Positions 16,796-24,400 are shown, numbered from the stretch's first letter. The stretch: 64,000 nt of DNA from Candidatus Obscuribacterales bacterium (GCA_019744775.1 JAIETZ010000011.1:1-64000), one strand, 5' to 3'. Numbers and translations are program-made. Notes: a model not told the origin generated them from the letters alone.

Positions 16796-17263
16796 ATGAC
16801 TAAAGTCACTTTGAAAGACATCGCTGAATCATTGGGCTCCGCCTGCGAAGAGGGTGAGCTGTATCTGGATCGATCAAGTGGTGAAATCCTACGTGTAGCT
16901 ATCGAACACCTAGAAATCGCTGAAAATAATGATCATGATAGAGATTTCGCCGACTGGGAAACGCAATTAATCGCCGAAGCCAAAACGATACTCGAAGATA
17001 AAGCAGGGCGCTTTATTCAATTACCAACTAAATTTGATATTCACGAGTGGAGTATTATGGAACGGTTCTGTCACACAGTGCAGAGTTCTGATATTTCAGA
17101 CGAGCTTCAGCGAGCAATCCACGGAGCCGGCGCATTTCGCTATTTCAAGGACATGGTCGACCGCTACGGACTAAGAGAACAATGGTACCGTCACAGGCAC
17201 AACGCCTTGGAGGATATTGCACGTGATTGGTGTCAGAGTAAAAACATTGACTTTGAGAATTAG
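16796..17263 (+). CDS. UPF0158 family protein
   Basis: A 155-residue soluble acidic protein starting at the ATG at 16796 with Shine-Dalgarno GAGGAG. Conserved UPF0158-type features are VTLKDIAESLG, YLDRSSGEIL, then FIQLPTKFDIHEWSIMERFC, and AFRYFKDMVDRYGLREQWYRH near the end. The function of this family is unknown. It lies between PRiA4_ORF3-like and zinc-ribbon genes, with 10-bp and 2-bp gaps, so the three form an operon. Confidence 0.75.
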   Translation: MTKVTLKDIAESLGSACEEGELYLDRSSGEILRVAIEHLEIAENNDHDRDFADWETQLIAEAKTILEDKAGRFIQLPTKFDIHEWSIMERFCHTVQSSDISDELQRAIHGAGAFRYFKDMVDRYGLREQWYRHRHNALEDIARDWCQSKNIDFEN

Positions 17264-17265
17264 TC

Positions 17266-17895
17266 GTGTCAGGAATCAAGAAACACACTTTCGGCGGCGA
17301 GGTTGTATACGGCATTCCAATTGAAACCGTAAAAACACCTTACCCACTGCAAGGACGCACAACATTAGCCGTCAAAGCACCTCACATCGCCAAGCAGTGG
17401 TATCACAAGAAAAATTGCGGCTACACTCCCGAAGATTTTAGTTTTGGCTCCTCAATAAATGCTTGGTGGCGCTGCCATCAAGGACCAGACCATATCTGGC
17501 GTCAAAGGATCAATGTCAGAGTCAGCGCTGACTGCGCGTGTCCTTTTTGCACCGGCAACAAGGTATCCGTTACAAATTCACTTGCAACCCTCTTCCCCGA
17601 AATAGCAAAGCAATGGCATCGCACTCAAAATACACTAAAGCCCAATCAGGTAACTGCACATTCCTCGCTTTCTATTGTTTGGCACTGTCCCAATGACAAA
17701 AAACACACCTGGAAAGCAACCGTTGGGGACAGAACCAGTCAAGGTACCAATTGTCCAGAATGCGCTTGGGAGCAGAGGCGAATTAGCATCCGTAAAACAT
17801 TATCCGACAAGAAAAACAAGCTCATGCGGATTTCAAGAAAGAAGTCGAAAGCACCTGGGCCACTTGACTATAGCGTTCAGCATACGATACACTAG
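17266..17895 (+). CDS. Double zinc-ribbon protein (DUF4379-like)
   Basis: A 209-residue protein from a GTG at 17266, two bases after the previous stop. It holds two copies of a domain with the pattern IAKQW....N..P........WWRC.....H.W......R....CPFC (about 44-100 and 108-162; the second has IVWHCPNDKKHTWKA and TNCPECAWEQR). This matches the DUF4379 treble-clef/zinc-ribbon domain, often fused to restriction-type nucleases. Here only the zinc domains and a basic tail are present and no nuclease is visible, so it could be a DNA- or RNA-binding protein or the shortened remainder of a larger defence protein. Confidence 0.7.
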   Translation: MSGIKKHTFGGEVVYGIPIETVKTPYPLQGRTTLAVKAPHIAKQWYHKKNCGYTPEDFSFGSSINAWWRCHQGPDHIWRQRINVRVSADCACPFCTGNKVSVTNSLATLFPEIAKQWHRTQNTLKPNQVTAHSSLSIVWHCPNDKKHTWKATVGDRTSQGTNCPECAWEQRRISIRKTLSDKKNKLMRISRKKSKAPGPLDYSVQHTIH

Positions 17896-17926
17896 ATATA
17901 ATACAGTTTGCAATAGTGAACGTTAT
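17870..17926 (+). promoter_or_regulatory. hipBA promoter and operator candidate
   Basis: A TATAAT box at 17897-17902 is framed by a matching inverted pair, ATAGCGTTCA at 17870-17879 and TGAACGTTAT at 17917-17926 (one mismatch). The second arm overlaps the hipB start codon at 17925. HipB-type repressors bind such paired sites over their own promoter; the assignment here is from position and symmetry only. Confidence 0.55.
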
Positions 17927-18281
17927 GAAGGACGGACTTACCACATCCACGATTCCCATCCCGGTTAAACGAGCCCTGCGCAAGCTTGGGCAAGACATCC
18001 GGGATGCCCGTCTGCGCCGCCGAATACCGACCGAGATAATGGCAGAACGAGCTTCAATCAGTAGAACCACTCTATACAAAATAGAGAAAGGTGATGCAAA
18101 TGTATCAATGGGCACATACGCAACTATCTTATTCGTGCTGGGAATGATTGACCAAGTCAGCCATCTTGCAGATGCAAATGTAGATGCAGTCGGGCGGCAG
18201 CTTGAAGAAGAACGATTGCCGAAACGCATTCGGTTATCGCGCCGCAAGCCTGTCAAACCCGATGCCAAAGGCGCAAGCTGA
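17925..18281 (+). CDS. hipB: HipB-like antitoxin (XRE family)
   Basis: A 118-residue DNA-binding protein. The helix-turn-helix spans about residues 22-75: LGQDIRDARLRRRIPTEIMA, then RASISRTTLYKIEKGDANVS and GTYATILFVLGM. The basic C-terminal tail (RIRLSRRKPVKPDAKGAS) is in line with HipB relatives that use a tail to contact HipA. The ATG at 17925 is preferred over an upstream GTG at 17916. Its stop overlaps the hipA start by one base (TGATG), the usual coupling in this operon. It should neutralise HipA and repress its own promoter. Confidence 0.85.
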   Translation: MKDGLTTSTIPIPVKRALRKLGQDIRDARLRRRIPTEIMAERASISRTTLYKIEKGDANVSMGTYATILFVLGMIDQVSHLADANVDAVGRQLEEERLPKRIRLSRRKPVKPDAKGAS

Positions 18282-19549
18282 TGGAGACGGAATGCCTAGT
18301 CTATGTCGATTTGTCGGGCAAGGCTTATTTAGCCGGAAGACTGTGGGCGCGCATGCGCAAGGATAAAGAAAGCGCAACCTTTGAGTACGACAAAGAGTGG
18401 CTAAAAAATCCAGTGCGATTTTCGTTAGAACCAGCACTTGCACTTGGTCCTGGTCCTTTCCATACAGTCAACACCCCTCTCTTTGGTGCCCTTGGTGATT
18501 CAGCACCAGATCGCTGGGGGCGCATGTTGATGCGTCGCGCCGAGAGGCACCGCGCTAGACGTGAAGGACAAACAGCAAGAACTTTGAAAGAGATCGACTA
18601 TTTACTGATGGTTGACGATGAAGCACGCCAGGGAGCATTGCGATTTGCTATAGATGAAAACGGCCCCTTCCTGGCAGAAGGCGTGCACAATAAAATACCG
18701 CCGCTCATAGAGCTGCCGCGATTATTGACAGCAACTGAGCATGTACTAAGTGACAAAGAATCAGATGAAGATTTGCGCCTGCTTTTAGCACCAGGTTCTT
18801 CTCTAGGCGGCGCACGGCCGAAAGCTTCTGTGCGGGATCGCGACGGACAGCTTGCCTTTGCTAAATTTCCAAACAAGGAAGATGAATACAATACAGTCGC
18901 ATGGGAAGCAGTAGCACTTAAACTTGCAGGCAATGCGCGGATTGAAGTGCCGAATTGGCGACTTGAATCCATTGGCAAAAAAACGGTACTGCTTTTAAGA
19001 CGCTTTGACCGCGCGGATAAAACACGCATACCTTTCTTGTCAGCTATGAGTATGGTAAATGCAAAAGACAATGAGCAGCGCAGTTATTTGGAATTAGTAG
19101 ATGCGCTGCGTCAATATGGCGCAGCAGCGAACAATGATATCCGCATGCTCTGGCGCCGTATCGTATTTAGTATTCTGATTTCCAATACCGACGACCACTT
19201 GCGCAATCATGGATTTCTTTACACTGGTACTGCCGGCTGGCGTCTTTCGCCCGCCTATGATCTCAATCCCGTGCCGGTAGATATCCGCCCACGAATTTTA
19301 ACTACAGCCATAGACCTAGATGACAGCACTGCATCTCTCGATTTAGCTCTTTCTGTGGCCGGATACTTTGACTTGCCTTCGGGCGATGCCTTAGAAATAG
19401 CCGCAGAAGTTGGTGCAGCAGTGAGCAAATGGCGGCGTGTGGCTGCCGATTTAGGTTTGTTCGCGAAGGAAATTGATCGCATGGCGTCGGCCTTTGAACA
19501 CGAGGACCTTGCCCTTGCTTGCAAAGCCAAGAAAAGACGCGCACTTTAA
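18281..19549 (+). CDS. hipA: HipA-like serine/threonine kinase toxin
   Basis: A 422-residue, full-length HipA. It has an N-terminal subdomain (residues 1-100), then PGSSLGGARPKASV (about 173, nucleotide-binding loop with the autophosphorylation-type Ser), LAFAKFPNKED and LLLRRFDR. The catalytic loop SNTDDHLRNHGFL lies near 300 and LSPAYDLNP near 325, carrying the metal-binding Asp. All kinase residues are intact, so it is probably active. HipA toxins phosphorylate aminoacyl-tRNA synthetases such as GltX and stop growth; the target here is not known. It is coupled to hipB. A tRNA-Val-like hairpin follows four bases after the stop. Confidence 0.9.
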   Translation: METECLVYVDLSGKAYLAGRLWARMRKDKESATFEYDKEWLKNPVRFSLEPALALGPGPFHTVNTPLFGALGDSAPDRWGRMLMRRAERHRARREGQTARTLKEIDYLLMVDDEARQGALRFAIDENGPFLAEGVHNKIPPLIELPRLLTATEHVLSDKESDEDLRLLLAPGSSLGGARPKASVRDRDGQLAFAKFPNKEDEYNTVAWEAVALKLAGNARIEVPNWRLESIGKKTVLLLRRFDRADKTRIPFLSAMSMVNAKDNEQRSYLELVDALRQYGAAANNDIRMLWRRIVFSILISNTDDHLRNHGFLYTGTAGWRLSPAYDLNPVPVDIRPRILTTAIDLDDSTASLDLALSVAGYFDLPSGDALEIAAEVGAAVSKWRRVAADLGLFAKEIDRMASAFEHEDLALACKAKKRRAL

Positions 19550-19552
19550 TTT

Positions 19553-19576
19553 CTAAGCACCTCGTCGCGACCGAGG
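19553..19576 (+). repeat. tRNA-Val anticodon-arm-like hairpin b
   Basis: CTAAGCACCTCG, seven-base loop TCGCGAC, CGAGG. The stem and its left flank GCACCTCG are identical to tRNA-Val (15788-15795) while the loop differs. It lies directly after the hipA stop. It has no T run, so it is not a typical terminator. Confidence 0.6.
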
Positions 19577-19647
19577 AAATCGCGATCATTTCTCCAAATG
19601 GAACCCACACAAAGCATTTGGAACTTCAACGAAATAACTGCTTGTTT

Positions 19648-20334
19648 TTATTCCAACACAGAGATAGCCTTAAGTCGCTCAACAACAAGCCCCCGACGCG
19701 CCGCACCAGCGGCATCCGTCGGTAAAAACCAATCTAGACGTGATGTCAGCCCAGCACTTAGTTGTTCTAACGTTGATTGAGCAGCAAACTTACGCACCTC
19801 AGGTGGTGCCGCCTTAAGTTCTTCGAACAACTGCCGCCTTCCATCGACAACGTTGATTATGTCTTCAAGATCTTTCTCGTCTTGTCTGCCACGAGTTTTG
19901 TAAGCGTCAAACTTTGTACAGAGAAACAACGGCGCATTAATCACTTTGATTTTACGTTCTGGTATCAACGGATAAATAATGGGCGCTTGAGCGGCCATCG
20001 CGTACCAGCGATTTCCAAATGAAAGCACTTTTTCATCTGTCGGCATCACATCTAAAATTAAGCCGCCTTGCTTATACCGACATATGACAGGATCGAGCAT
20101 GTCGAGATGAAATCCAACTTGCGCGAGGCGCTCTTCAATTTTGTGATATTGAAAGCGTGTCACTGCCTGTACAACGACATCAACATCTTTCGTGGGACGA
20201 ACATCCGGTGCTGCTTCATCGGTAATAAGCATTGGCACCGCAGACCCACCAAGAAAAACAAATTCATCGGACAGATCGCCCAATAGTTGAACGATCTGAA
20301 TAATTCTGGCAATGATTTCCTGGTGTCGATTCAT
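19648..20334 (-). CDS. AbiEii-like nucleotidyltransferase toxin candidate
   Basis: A 228-residue protein with a polymerase-beta-type nucleotidyltransferase pattern: FVFLGGSAVPML (about 26-37) and RPTKDVDVVVQAV (about 47-60), giving the GGS and DxD signatures. A partner Asp may lie in GGLILDVMPTDE (about 90-101), and the basic C-terminal half has KFDAYKTRGRQDEKDLEDII. This is the pattern of AbiEii/MNT-like toxins that modify tRNA. It overlaps its upstream winged-helix partner by four bases. The pair is therefore a type IV-like or type VII-like toxin-antitoxin or abortive-infection module. The exact chemistry cannot be told from sequence. Confidence 0.75.
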   Translation of the reverse strand: MNRHQEIIARIIQIVQLLGDLSDEFVFLGGSAVPMLITDEAAPDVRPTKDVDVVVQAVTRFQYHKIEERLAQVGFHLDMLDPVICRYKQGGLILDVMPTDEKVLSFGNRWYAMAAQAPIIYPLIPERKIKVINAPLFLCTKFDAYKTRGRQDEKDLEDIINVVDGRRQLFEELKAAPPEVRKFAAQSTLEQLSAGLTSRLDWFLPTDAAGAARRGLVVERLKAISVLE

Positions 20335-20879
20335 CGTTCGTTTTCAGCCTTAAGACTCATAGTATGTTTGTAGACTGCAAACTTTTCCTTTAGTTCTGAC
20401 ATTGCTACATTTCGCACTCTGGGAGTGCCTTCGCGCAGAGCATCAGTCAGAGCCAAAAGTTCATAGAGTTCGCCATCGGCAGCAGCCGCATCAGGTGCCC
20501 GCTTGTGCAGCGGTTGGATTGCGTATCCGCGCTTAAGTCCCATTGGATGCGGCCAGACAGGTGGAATTTCAGGCTCATCAAAGTGTTTGAATACCAAAGG
20601 CGGCGCCGCAATTGATGTAGGCATTCCCCTCGTTAATTCCCCTTTCACCCCAAGGAATACATACTGAAGCCCGTGAAACATAAACTCCTCAAGACTTGCC
20701 ACCTTAACAATACGGTCGGTCGGCTCGAAAAGTCTTGCTTGTGCAGTGCGTCCAAAGGACGTATGCACTTCCGAGGCGCTCATATAAATTTCCCCAGCGA
20801 GGTCTGCGACAGTCCACCACCTTTTGGTAGCGACTATTTTAAGAAGAACAACTAGGTCTTGTGGCTTCAGGGTCAGCAT
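20331..20879 (-). CDS. AbiEi-like winged-helix antitoxin
   Basis: From ATG 20879, 182 residues: MLTLKPQDLVVLLKIVATKR, then VADLAGEIYMSASEVHTSFG (winged helix, about 25-55), then GELTRGMPTSIAAPPLV and ELYELLALTDALREGTPRVR. It is about 40-45% identical by eye to the orphan protein at 15077. The start is fixed by the paralogue and by a TATAAT box six bases upstream (20886-20891); in-frame ATGs lie within the promoter. It should repress the operon and offset the nucleotidyltransferase encoded by the next, overlapping gene. Confidence 0.75.
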   Translation of the reverse strand: MLTLKPQDLVVLLKIVATKRWWTVADLAGEIYMSASEVHTSFGRTAQARLFEPTDRIVKVASLEEFMFHGLQYVFLGVKGELTRGMPTSIAAPPLVFKHFDEPEIPPVWPHPMGLKRGYAIQPLHKRAPDAAAADGELYELLALTDALREGTPRVRNVAMSELKEKFAVYKHTMSLKAENER

Positions 20880-20885
20880 ATACAT

Positions 20886-20905
20886 ATTATACATACTAAA
20901 TTCGC
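20886..20905 (-). promoter_or_regulatory. Leaderless promoter and operator of the AbiE-like pair
   Basis: On the minus strand TATAAT (20886-20891) is six bases from the ATG at 20879. The plus strand shows the perfect palindrome ATTCGCGAAT at 20900-20909, with a second GAATATT repeat next to it. It mirrors the arrangement at 15593-15622. Confidence 0.6.
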
Positions 20906-21054
20906 GAATATTGAATATTTCACTTAAAATCGAGATATACGGCGCTTTCAGGTGGTCATTTTTGGTTAAATAAAGACGAAGGTACCGACTTCCAATATTC
21001 GGCCCCAGGAATGCCATACTCAAGCTATTTGAAGACTAAAAGCAGAGACCCGGC

Positions 21055-21094
21055 TTGACAAGCGCCAAGACGCTTTGTATGATAACTTCATACA
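21055..21094 (+). promoter_or_regulatory. Consensus promoter with palindromic operator
   Basis: TTGACA (21055-21060) and TATGAT (21078-21083) are separated by exactly 17 bp. The -10 box is covered by the inverted repeat TGTATGA/TCATACA (21076-21094, five-base spacer). The downstream protein begins with a ribbon-helix-helix-like segment, so autorepression is likely. Confidence 0.65.
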
Positions 21095-21116
21095 CCAATA
21101 AAATCACGTATTACAA

Positions 21117-22367
21117 ATGATCAAGCACCACCAGGGAAAACAGACTACTTCTAGCGATTCAGCCAAAACTGGTCTAGTCCAATTTAGAGCTGACGAGACG
21201 TTAATGGCTGACCTTTCGCAAGTTGCCGAAAGGCTGCATTTGCCTGTCGGCGTTTTGGCCAGGCTTTGGGTAAGCGAACGCCTACAAAAGGAACTGTCAT
21301 TTGATATAAGCGCAATTGAGTCTTGGCTACAACACAGATATAGAGCAATTGATAAATTCATAGCCAGGGATTTTTGTCCTGGTCCAATACAGATTATTCA
21401 TCTGGTACCATTCCAGCGGTCACTAGATATTGAGCCAGATCGAGTAAGCCACTTTATACGGATGCTTCCACCAGTCGAACGGGTTGACGAGTTTGAAGCT
21501 CGAATAAATTTCGAAGGCTATCAAACCGTAAAGCAATTTAAATCCAAGGACAAAATAGACGGCACCGTCCAAGTCTTTAGAACTGGACAAATTGAATCTG
21601 TGCGCGTGCTGAAAAGCGACGACAAGGACATAATTTTTGCCGACTACTTGGATGATGATTTAATTCGAGCAGTTTGGTCGTACGCATGCGTACTTGAAGC
21701 TCTTAAGATAAAGCCACCGATAGCACTGTGTGTTGGTTTTAAGAATATGCAGGGTTACCGCCTGAAATCGAGGCGATTTGAAGCGCCATCGGCCGATATC
21801 AATGTAAACGAACTGCAAATCGAAGCAATCACGATCAAAGACTGGAGTGAAGTTATCACGATAGAAAATGCTGCCAGGACCGTCAAGAAAATTCTAGATC
21901 GAGTTGCAAATTCAGCTGGACTGCCGAGGTCAATGAGCTATTCAGCTAGTGGTCAATGGCTTGGACCGCCCGATAGTTCAGCACCTTATGTGCAAAGAGC
22001 TAGGATGACCGCAAGAACAGATGTCCTGGAATTGCTGGGCACAAATACGTCAGTCCAGAGAAATGATTTGATAATGCAGGATGGGGCTGACAAATTTATT
22101 GTTGGCAAAGTACGGCTGCCGTCACTGGAGCCCACTGCTGGTACCAAATTTAGATGCCTGGTGAATGTGGACGAAATGTCACAGGGCGCAGAGGAAAGGC
22201 TGAATCAGAGGCACCGGCTTAGCATGCCCACTACTTTTACTGTCGGCGATTTTACCTTTACCGGGACGATTTCGAGAATAACGTATGCACCTCGTGGCGG
22301 ACCTACAGAGAAGACTCTGCGAATTTCTCCAGAGCAAACAATGATGTTTGTAGTTGAACCCATATAA
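21117..22367 (+). CDS. Unknown protein with RHH-like N terminus
   Basis: A 416-residue protein that I do not recognise. Residues 20-62 (GLVQFRADETLMADLSQVAE then RLHLPVGVLARLWVSERL) look like a ribbon-helix-helix DNA-binding unit. The remainder (70-416) is mixed alpha/beta with VPFQRSLDI, FKSKDKIDGTVQVF, a central SYACVLEALKI and a beta-rich end (RHRLSMPTTFTVGDFTFTGT). No catalytic motif is clear. It has its own strong promoter with a palindrome over the -10 box, and stands between a TA pair and a nuclease gene. It could be a repressor with a sensor domain or a defence component. Confidence 0.65.
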   Translation: MIKHHQGKQTTSSDSAKTGLVQFRADETLMADLSQVAERLHLPVGVLARLWVSERLQKELSFDISAIESWLQHRYRAIDKFIARDFCPGPIQIIHLVPFQRSLDIEPDRVSHFIRMLPPVERVDEFEARINFEGYQTVKQFKSKDKIDGTVQVFRTGQIESVRVLKSDDKDIIFADYLDDDLIRAVWSYACVLEALKIKPPIALCVGFKNMQGYRLKSRRFEAPSADINVNELQIEAITIKDWSEVITIENAARTVKKILDRVANSAGLPRSMSYSASGQWLGPPDSSAPYVQRARMTARTDVLELLGTNTSVQRNDLIMQDGADKFIVGKVRLPSLEPTAGTKFRCLVNVDEMSQGAEERLNQRHRLSMPTTFTVGDFTFTGTISRITYAPRGGPTEKTLRISPEQTMMFVVEPI

Positions 22368-22385
22368 TTTGGTGCGGTTTAAATT

Positions 22386-22414
22386 CTAAGCACCTCGTTG
22401 TACCCGAAGTGCTT
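22386..22414 (+). repeat. tRNA-Val anticodon-arm-like hairpin c
   Basis: CTAAGCACCTCG, loop TTGTACC (7 nt), CGAAGTGCTT. The 10-bp stem has one mismatch. The left arm matches hairpins b and d exactly. It sits between two converging genes and could also act as a bidirectional stop, although it lacks a clear T run. Confidence 0.6.
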
Positions 22415-22421
22415 AATGTCC

Positions 22422-23651
22422 TCAGCGGCTTTTCTTCTTGTGCGTCTTTGTCTTTACCTCTGCCGCACTTTGTGTGTCAATCAGGCGATCTTGTAGCAAT
22501 TGCTGTTCTCGCCTGAGTTCTTGGACAAGTTGTTCTTCTGTCGGCAAATAGAGCATGTATCTGGAAGCAAACAGTTGCTTGCTTTCCTTCAACACAGAGT
22601 ATTTGGCAACAGCTTCGTTTTTCTGAGCGCAAAGGACCAGTCCAATTGTCGGATTATCACCTTTGACTTTATGTAAATCCTCATACATTCGGACATAGCC
22701 ATCCATTTGCCCGATGTCCTGATGAGTCAGCTTGCCTATTTTGAGATCAATGAGTACAAAACACTTAAGCAGAATGTTGTAAAAGACCAGATCAACATAA
22801 AAATCTTCGTCGTCAAATTGCAGTCGCTGCTGGCGAGCGACAAAAGCAAATCCTTTGCCTAACTCAAGCAAAAACGATTGCAGATTATCAATTATGGCTT
22901 GTTCGAGGTCCGACTCATGCAATTGCGGATTGTCACGCAAATTGAGAAACTCAAGTACTGTGGGCGATTTGAGTACGTCTTCTGCCGACAGTTGTTGTTT
23001 GGCACGGCGCTTATTTTGCAGCATGCCTTTTTTGTCTTTGCTGGCAAGCAAGCGCTCATAATACGAGGAATTAATTTGCCTCTCTAATTCGCGGACACTC
23101 CAACCGCAAGTCACAGATTCTTCTTCATAAAAGTCTCGTGCGTTTTCTTTTTCTACTCGCATTAATGCCCTATAGTGAGACCAACTAAGGCATGGATGAA
23201 AACCATGATTCAAAAAGCTACACGGCGTGTAGCTTTTTTGCTCTTTGGACAATTCGCTACCCAGTGGGTAGCTTTTTCTGGCATTTGACAATTCGTCACA
23301 CAACGTGTGACCTATCTCACGAATTCTATTTTTATAGAGCAAATAGAACTGGCGAAAATTTCGTAAATTTGGACTAGAAAAACCTTGTCCATACCGCTCT
23401 GCTAGTCTTTTGGCCAAATCCTCGATAATTGTCTTGCCATATCCTGCTCTTGTCTCCCCTGCCTGCAATTCCTGCACAATTTCGCGCCCAATTAACCAGT
23501 AGGCGATAACCATGTTGCTGTTAACAACGCGCACCACATTGTTTCTTGCTTGCTCGAGAATGGAGACAACGCGGTCGAATAACTTTCCATTACCTGGATG
23601 TGTCATCTTGGCTGATTTGTTTGCATGATTGGCTGCCAATTTCTTTTTCAT
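22422..23651 (-). CDS. YhcG/DUF1016-type PDDEXK nuclease, with repeat insertion
   Basis: A 409-residue protein of the YhcG family. The N-terminal DUF1016 domain (about 20-190) has VVRVVNSNMVIAYWLIGREI, YGKTIIEDLAKRLAERYGQG and LSWSHYRALMRVE. The C-terminal PDDEXK domain (about 240-380) has DEDFYVDLVFYN and CFVLIDLKIGKL with Asp, Asp and Lys in place. Such proteins are found with type I restriction systems. Between RQFYLLYKN and LSWSHY there is an insertion made of three 13-residue repeats encoded by 39-bp units with palindromic cores (23212-23311). The frame stays open across it. Confidence 0.85.
   Translation of the reverse strand: MKKKLAANHANKSAKMTHPGNGKLFDRVVSILEQARNNVVRVVNSNMVIAYWLIGREIVQELQAGETRAGYGKTIIEDLAKRLAERYGQGFSSPNLRNFRQFYLLYKNRIREIGHTLCDELSNARKSYPLGSELSKEQKSYTPCSFLNHGFHPCLSWSHYRALMRVEKENARDFYEEESVTCGWSVRELERQINSSYYERLLASKDKKGMLQNKRRAKQQLSAEDVLKSPTVLEFLNLRDNPQLHESDLEQAIIDNLQSFLLELGKGFAFVARQQRLQFDDEDFYVDLVFYNILLKCFVLIDLKIGKLTHQDIGQMDGYVRMYEDLHKVKGDNPTIGLVLCAQKNEAVAKYSVLKESKQLFASRYMLYLPTEEQLVQELRREQQLLQDRLIDTQSAAEVKTKTHKKKSR
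23212..23311. repeat. Three tandem 39-bp units with covarying 17-bp palindromes, inside a CDS
   Basis: Palindrome cores start at 23217, 23256 and 23295, exactly 39 bp apart. Their arms are GCTACAC/GTGTAGC, GCTACCC/GGGTAGC and GTCACAC/GTGTGAC. The arms differ between units but pair within each unit. The first is extended to 27 bp by runs of A and T (23212-23238). The spacers share GACAATTCG. The array is translated in frame in the YhcG-like gene as SYTPCSF, SYPLGSE and HTLCDE with linkers. Confidence 0.85.
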
Positions 23652-23835
23652 AAATATAGTTGTCCACCTGATTGAATGTTGTCAAAGAGCTAAGCGATGT
23701 TTGATACTCTAAAGACGGTCAAGAGGTACTTAAAGTTCAAAAGTTTCGGATTAAATTTTCGCTCCGGACAGACACAACATGAATTTAGAAGCAAGCCTGT
23801 AAACTAGATGCAGCTAGCACCTGGAGGAAACTCAA

Positions 23836-24318
23836 ATGGACGAAGCCACATCGGATGAGAAACAAATTCCAGACATGCTGGAGAAAGCCATTGCCATTGC
23901 TGTCGAAGCGCACAAGGGACAGAAAGACAAGATGGGCACTCCTTACGTGCTGCACCCATTGAGAATGATGTGCCGCATGACCACGCCTTATGAAATGATG
24001 GCCGCCGTCTTACATGACGTCGTCGAAGACACAAGCGTGACTCTTGCACAGCTTAAAACCGAAGGCATTCCTGAAGTCGTGCTTGATGCTATCGACCGCT
24101 TAAGCCGGCGAGAAGGCGAAAGCTATGATGAGTTTGTGCAGCGCATTCTACCGTCGCCATTAGCCTGCCGCGTAAAACTTGCCGATCTGGAAGACAACAT
24201 GGATGTTAGGCGAATTAAGCCACCCATATCCGAGAAGGATCTGGAGCGCTTGAACAAGTACCGGCATTATTGGGACATTGTCCGTGGTGAAGGAAAACCA
24301 GAAAACGCTTCGGTTTGA
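23836..24318 (+). CDS. HD-domain phosphohydrolase (SpoT/MESH-like)
   Basis: A 160-residue protein made only of the HD domain of the RelA/SpoT hydrolase type: AVEAHKGQKDKMGTPYVLHP, AAVLHDVVEDTSVTLAQL (HD and ED motifs) and CRVKLADLEDN. It has a good Shine-Dalgarno (GGAGG) before ATG 23836. No synthetase or TGS domain is present, so it is a small alarmone-type hydrolase by analogy (ppGpp 3'-pyrophosphohydrolase). Several families with this fold act on other nucleotides. It stands alone, and the tRNA fragment follows two bases after its stop. Confidence 0.8.
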   Translation: MDEATSDEKQIPDMLEKAIAIAVEAHKGQKDKMGTPYVLHPLRMMCRMTTPYEMMAAVLHDVVEDTSVTLAQLKTEGIPEVVLDAIDRLSRREGESYDEFVQRILPSPLACRVKLADLEDNMDVRRIKPPISEKDLERLNKYRHYWDIVRGEGKPENASV

Positions 24319-24320
24319 GA

Positions 24321-24375
24321 CTAAGCACCTCGTATTATCCGAGGGGATTCAGAAGTGCGAGTCTAATACCGCCCA
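24321..24375 (+). repeat. tRNA-Val 3'-half remnant (attR-like copy d)
   Basis: Aligned to tRNA-Val from GAGCACCTCG to its 3' end, about 42 of 54 bases match: AAGCACCTCG, loop TATTATC, CGAGGGG, then GTGCGAGTCTAATACCGCCCAA. The 5' half (acceptor and D arm) is missing. A displaced 3' half of a tRNA is the usual footprint at the far end of an element integrated in a tRNA gene. Confidence 0.7.
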
Positions 24376-24400
24376 ACAATTGAGAGATAGAAACCAGTAA

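Noticed and set aside
19553-22414. Rho-independent terminators at hairpins b and c
   Set aside because: They follow gene ends, but no T run follows on either strand and the stems match tRNA-Val rather than each other by stem energy alone. A stop function is not excluded.
23212-23311. CRISPR array
   Set aside because: Only three units, repeats and spacers are not separated, the palindromes differ between units and the array is translated within a nuclease gene; no cas genes are in the window.
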